Shown here one piece after another: positions 61,326 to 64,000 of a stretch of DNA of 64,000 bases. The stretch spans positions 29,546,185-29,610,184 of the forward strand of contig NC_052471.1 of NCBI RefSeq assembly GCF_009730915.1, written 5' to 3'. The translations under genes were made by a program, and so were the position numbers. Origin of the DNA: Dioscorea cayenensis subsp. rotundata. Taxonomy: Eukaryota; Streptophyta; Magnoliopsida; Dioscoreales; Dioscoreaceae. The first letter of the stretch is position 1; each line of letters begins with the position of its first letter. Below the pieces are notes generated by a model. That model did no database searches and was not told the origin of the DNA. It was given only the letters and a program-made list of their open reading frames with translations.

Positions 61326-63056
61326 CTCATTGTTTTTAGTAATGTCTCGCATAACACTTGCATCTACATCCAAACTGTCTTGCTCTGCAACTACATCTAC
61401 TTACAATCTGTCTTGCATAACAACTACATCTACTTCCAAACTGTTGTGTACTACAACTGCATCTACTTCCAATTTGTCCTGCATAACAACTGTATGTATT
61501 TCCAATATTTTCTACATGGCATCCATTTCCTGCATACCCTCATTGACCTTTGCATCTAGTTTCACAACATCAAACAAATCCATAACTCTCTTAACACAAG
61601 CCATTATCACATTTGGCAATCTCCCACCCTGCATAATATTAGGTGACTCCACATATATGTCTATAGTATGTTCTGTCCTTAATTGATCAACCAAAGCAAT
61701 AGTCCCAACATCATCACAAATATTTTTCAACAACCCTCACTATCCACATAAAATAACTGCAAACACATCCCACATCACACCCTACTTTCACATCCCCCAA
61801 ATAGATCCCAATAGCATAACTTATCATGATCCACCACAAATTCAAACTTTGAACCATTGATATATTGAACTCCCTTTATCTCAGTAATATGCCTCTATAA
61901 TGGTGTTAGGTTGAAAAGATTAAACAATTTTTCATTAACACAAAACCTACAATGTACAAGGTATATATAGATACACAGTTATATAAATAAGGTAGCTATA
62001 CAAATATAGATATACAGCTGTATACACAGCTGTATTCCCTAACAAATGGTACCTAATAATGTATTGTTCCATGATACCTGACAATCCATAAATGCAAACC
62101 AATAAATTGAAGTCAAGAAAAAAATAAAAAGCAATAAATTGGTGCCCTAGTATATTAAAAAATTAACTAAGAGATTTAATTACCATATGTATAGCATTGG
62201 CTTCTATTAAAAATAGTTTATGTAAATAATGTAATAGTCCATATTAAAAATAGTCTATGTAAATAATGTAACAGTCTATATGAATAATTTACTCAGAACA
62301 AGGAATAAAAACATTAAAACCAACCAAGCATAAATAAATAAAACAAAAAAAAAAAAAATCAAACAATAAAACAATCAAGCATAAACCACTTTAATAATGT
62401 AGAAAGATTAAAATAGAACAAAGAGGATAAGAGATAAAAGAGGGTACCTTATCACCTTCACTATGGAAGGTCGAAGGGATTTTCATGGGGAACAAAATTT
62501 ATTCGAGCAGGAAATGGTTTCAAGACTGATTGGAGAGAAGGAATGGAGAGGGCTAATCGAGAGGGTGGAAGGGGAGGAATGGGGAGGGTTGCGGAGGGCT
62601 GAGAAAGGCTGATCAAGGGGGTGGAAGGGAGGAAATGAGGAGGGCTGATTGAGATGCTCGTCGGAGAAGAGAATGGGAGATGATCGAGCTGGAGGTTGGG
62701 GGAGAAAGGGAAAGAGAGTAAAGAGTAAAGTAATTAGAGTTAAAAAAATCTGGTTCGGATCTAATATAATTGGATCCGAACTTTGATTATTTTAATATTT
62801 GACTATTCACTTTTTTATTGTTTTTCAGTAATCACCTAATAAAAAATTCCACGCGTGAATATTAAGGTTTTAGAAAATATAAAAAAATCACGTGTTGGCC
62901 ACGTCAGCATAATTGAACGGCAAACATGATGGTCGTCTCCAATCAGACCAATTGGGCACATTTAAAATAGTATATGGACCAATAAAGAGTTGAAAAAAAT
63001 ATAAGAACTAAAATATTATGTTAAGGACTGTATGGAGAATTACTGAAAAAAATTTT

Positions 63057-63640
63057 ATTCATGCTAGGATGAAAAATTTTAATTAAAGTGTTCATTTAAT
63101 TGTTTGAATTTATTTTAAAATTTTCATGTATTTTGCATGTCATTTTTTTTTTATAGTAGAATAGTATTTTAAGTTATACAAATTTAAAAAATTTAAAGAG
63201 TCAAACTACTCCTTAAAAAAAATTCATCCATTTCTTGAAAATCCACTTACCCAAGAAAATTATAGCAAATTAAAATAATTAAGGCAATTTTTTTTAGAAA
63301 CAAAAAATATTGAATCACATGATTTATTAAATCATTCAATATAACATATTTAATTTTTTATTATTTTAATTTATGTATCTAGTATTTTTAAATATAATAT
63401 ATATTTTTAAATAAAATTGATTTAATAAGTCTTTTATAATTTATTTATTTGTTGATAAAGTTTATAATAATCTTTTTTTAATTAAATTTATAATAATTTT
63501 CAAAACAAATAAATTAAGGTCAATGATGACGAGCCTAGACTTCTCTAGAAGCACCTTAAATTGTACACGTGGAGAAATTTTATTGGTTAATAGTTTCTAG
63601 AAGGCGACTGACCCCGAAACACGGGAACAAAACCAACCCC
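63057..63640. other. AT-rich intergenic DNA
   Basis: Beyond the MULE target duplication the sequence is AT-rich with no gene. From about 63530 composition rises toward the possible gene start. Confidence 0.5.
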
Positions 63641-64000
63641 CAAAAAGGACCTCCTTTTTCCCTCATTTCGCTGTTTGATCGATCGAAACCCTTCAATCTC
63701 GTTTAGGTAATTCGATTTTTCTCACGCATTCCACAATTTTTGCGTTTTTTGGTTCTGATTTGATGTCATTATGGCGTAAAATTCTTGTTTTTAGATGCAT
63801 GATTTTGATTTTATTGATTTTTAGGGTTTGATCCATGTAATTCTTTTTTTGATTGCAAAAAGGCTGGTTTTTTTTAGTCATACGGCTTCATGATCTGCGT
63901 TATATTCACTATTCTTGCTGCTAATTGATCATATTTTTGTGTTTTGAAACGGCATTGATCTTTTGAGTTTTGTAGGTTTTCTTGAATTGAAATCTCACAT
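63641..64000 (+). other. Possible 5' untranslated first exon and intron of a gene leaving the window
   Basis: A moderately GC-rich, pyrimidine-rich stretch (CCTCCTTTTTCCCTCATTTCGC, in pieces) with GATCGATCGAAACCC is followed at about 63706 by a GTAATTCG donor-like site. T-rich intron-like sequence follows, with an acceptor-like TTTTGTAG at about 63976. No ATG-initiated frame is visible before the edge. Promoter/leader-like composition is the only support. Confidence 0.3.

Larger units (their letters stand above)
58660..61890 (-). pseudogene. MuDR-type transposase, degenerate
   Basis: Read from right to left: an N-terminal block (61890-61520) with VQYINGSKFEFVVDHD and, later, EHTIDIYVE. Next come acidic repeats (61500-60960), then the catalytic part. 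Its entry is clear at 60277-60086 with ELKHTNPGS, then GFLVACRRLIGVDGCFLKG, then (after an in-frame stop) GQLLTAVGRDGNNQMLPIAW. A further stop follows, then WFFEHLKADLCIGEGLE. A later block (59840-59600) has NDPFPFIEHRMCARQIYARW, the family's conserved C-terminal catalytic neighbourhood. A CCHC-like zinc knuckle, CSIYHVEGHNRAHC, lies at 58780-58690, with tyrosine where the second cysteine should be. Several stops and frame changes show it is non-functional. The zinc-knuckle region is duplicated. Confidence 0.85.
56983..63047. mobile_element. Mutator-like (MULE) DNA transposon, decayed autonomous type
   Basis: Long terminal inverted repeats (left about 56983-57430, right about 62640-63047) share TTTAAATGTGCCCAATTGGT-like sequence, TCAATTATGCTGAC(A/G)TGGCC, the CGTG motif and a TTCGGATCCGAAC stretch. 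AAAAATTTT occurs at 56974-56982 and 63048-63056 and fits a 9-bp target duplication. The inside holds a decayed transposase on the - strand and two repeat arrays. At ~6.1 kb the length is that of an autonomous element, but the frame is broken by several stops. Confidence 0.85.

Noticed and set aside
60409-61686. Long + strand open frames over the transposase region
   Set aside because: They are antisense readings of the acidic repeats and the transposase; the - strand reading carries the MULE motifs.

Overview
The window is nuclear DNA from a flowering plant. The genes are intron-rich with GT-AG splice sites, the flanks are very AT-rich, (TA)n and (GA)n microsatellites are everywhere, and several plant transposon classes are present. 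The products are typical of plants: plastid ribosomal protein bL28, eIF(iso)4E, a KRP-type CDK inhibitor, and a FAD-domain plus methyltransferase cyclopropane fatty acid synthase. Family or genus cannot be settled from this sequence. A monocot would fit but is not proven.

Layout. 1-3300 holds a possible 3' end of a gene and a small basic plant protein (1805-2035). 3301-5896 (-) is mitochondrial cytochrome c1. 8619-11286 (+) is eIF(iso)4E, whose promoter is split by a hAT-like element (7318-8412). 11907-20037 (-) is a broken copy of a cyclopropane fatty acid synthase gene. It lacks exon 1, has a 4-bp frameshift in exon 4, and carries a dead Copia element in intron 8. 22337-28168 is a transposon cluster: a ~3 kb fold-back Mutator-like element with a hAT element inside one arm, followed by a second Mutator-like element with ~380-bp terminal inverted repeats. 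28403-35793 (-) is the intact synthase (24 exons, 863 codons). 36-44 kb is AT-rich intergenic DNA with several miniature inverted-repeat elements. 44685-46133 (-) is a small two-exon gene whose product ends in a CaaX-like motif. 47754-49677 (+) is plastid RPL28. 50016-52258 (-) is Rho GDP-dissociation inhibitor. 52776-55843 (-) is a KRP/ICK inhibitor with a tRNA-derived SINE in intron 1. 56983-63047 is a ~6 kb Mutator-like element with a decayed transposase. The right edge may contain the 5' untranslated exon of a further + strand gene.

The genes are unrelated housekeeping and regulatory loci and do not form a pathway. For each multi-exon gene the exon boundaries were read by hand, and the exon phases close exactly to one open frame. 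No tRNA, rRNA or CRISPR feature was seen. The most notable material is the partial tandem duplication of the synthase gene, the long fold-back element that could give a double-stranded transcript, and a family of miniature elements sitting in TA microsatellites.
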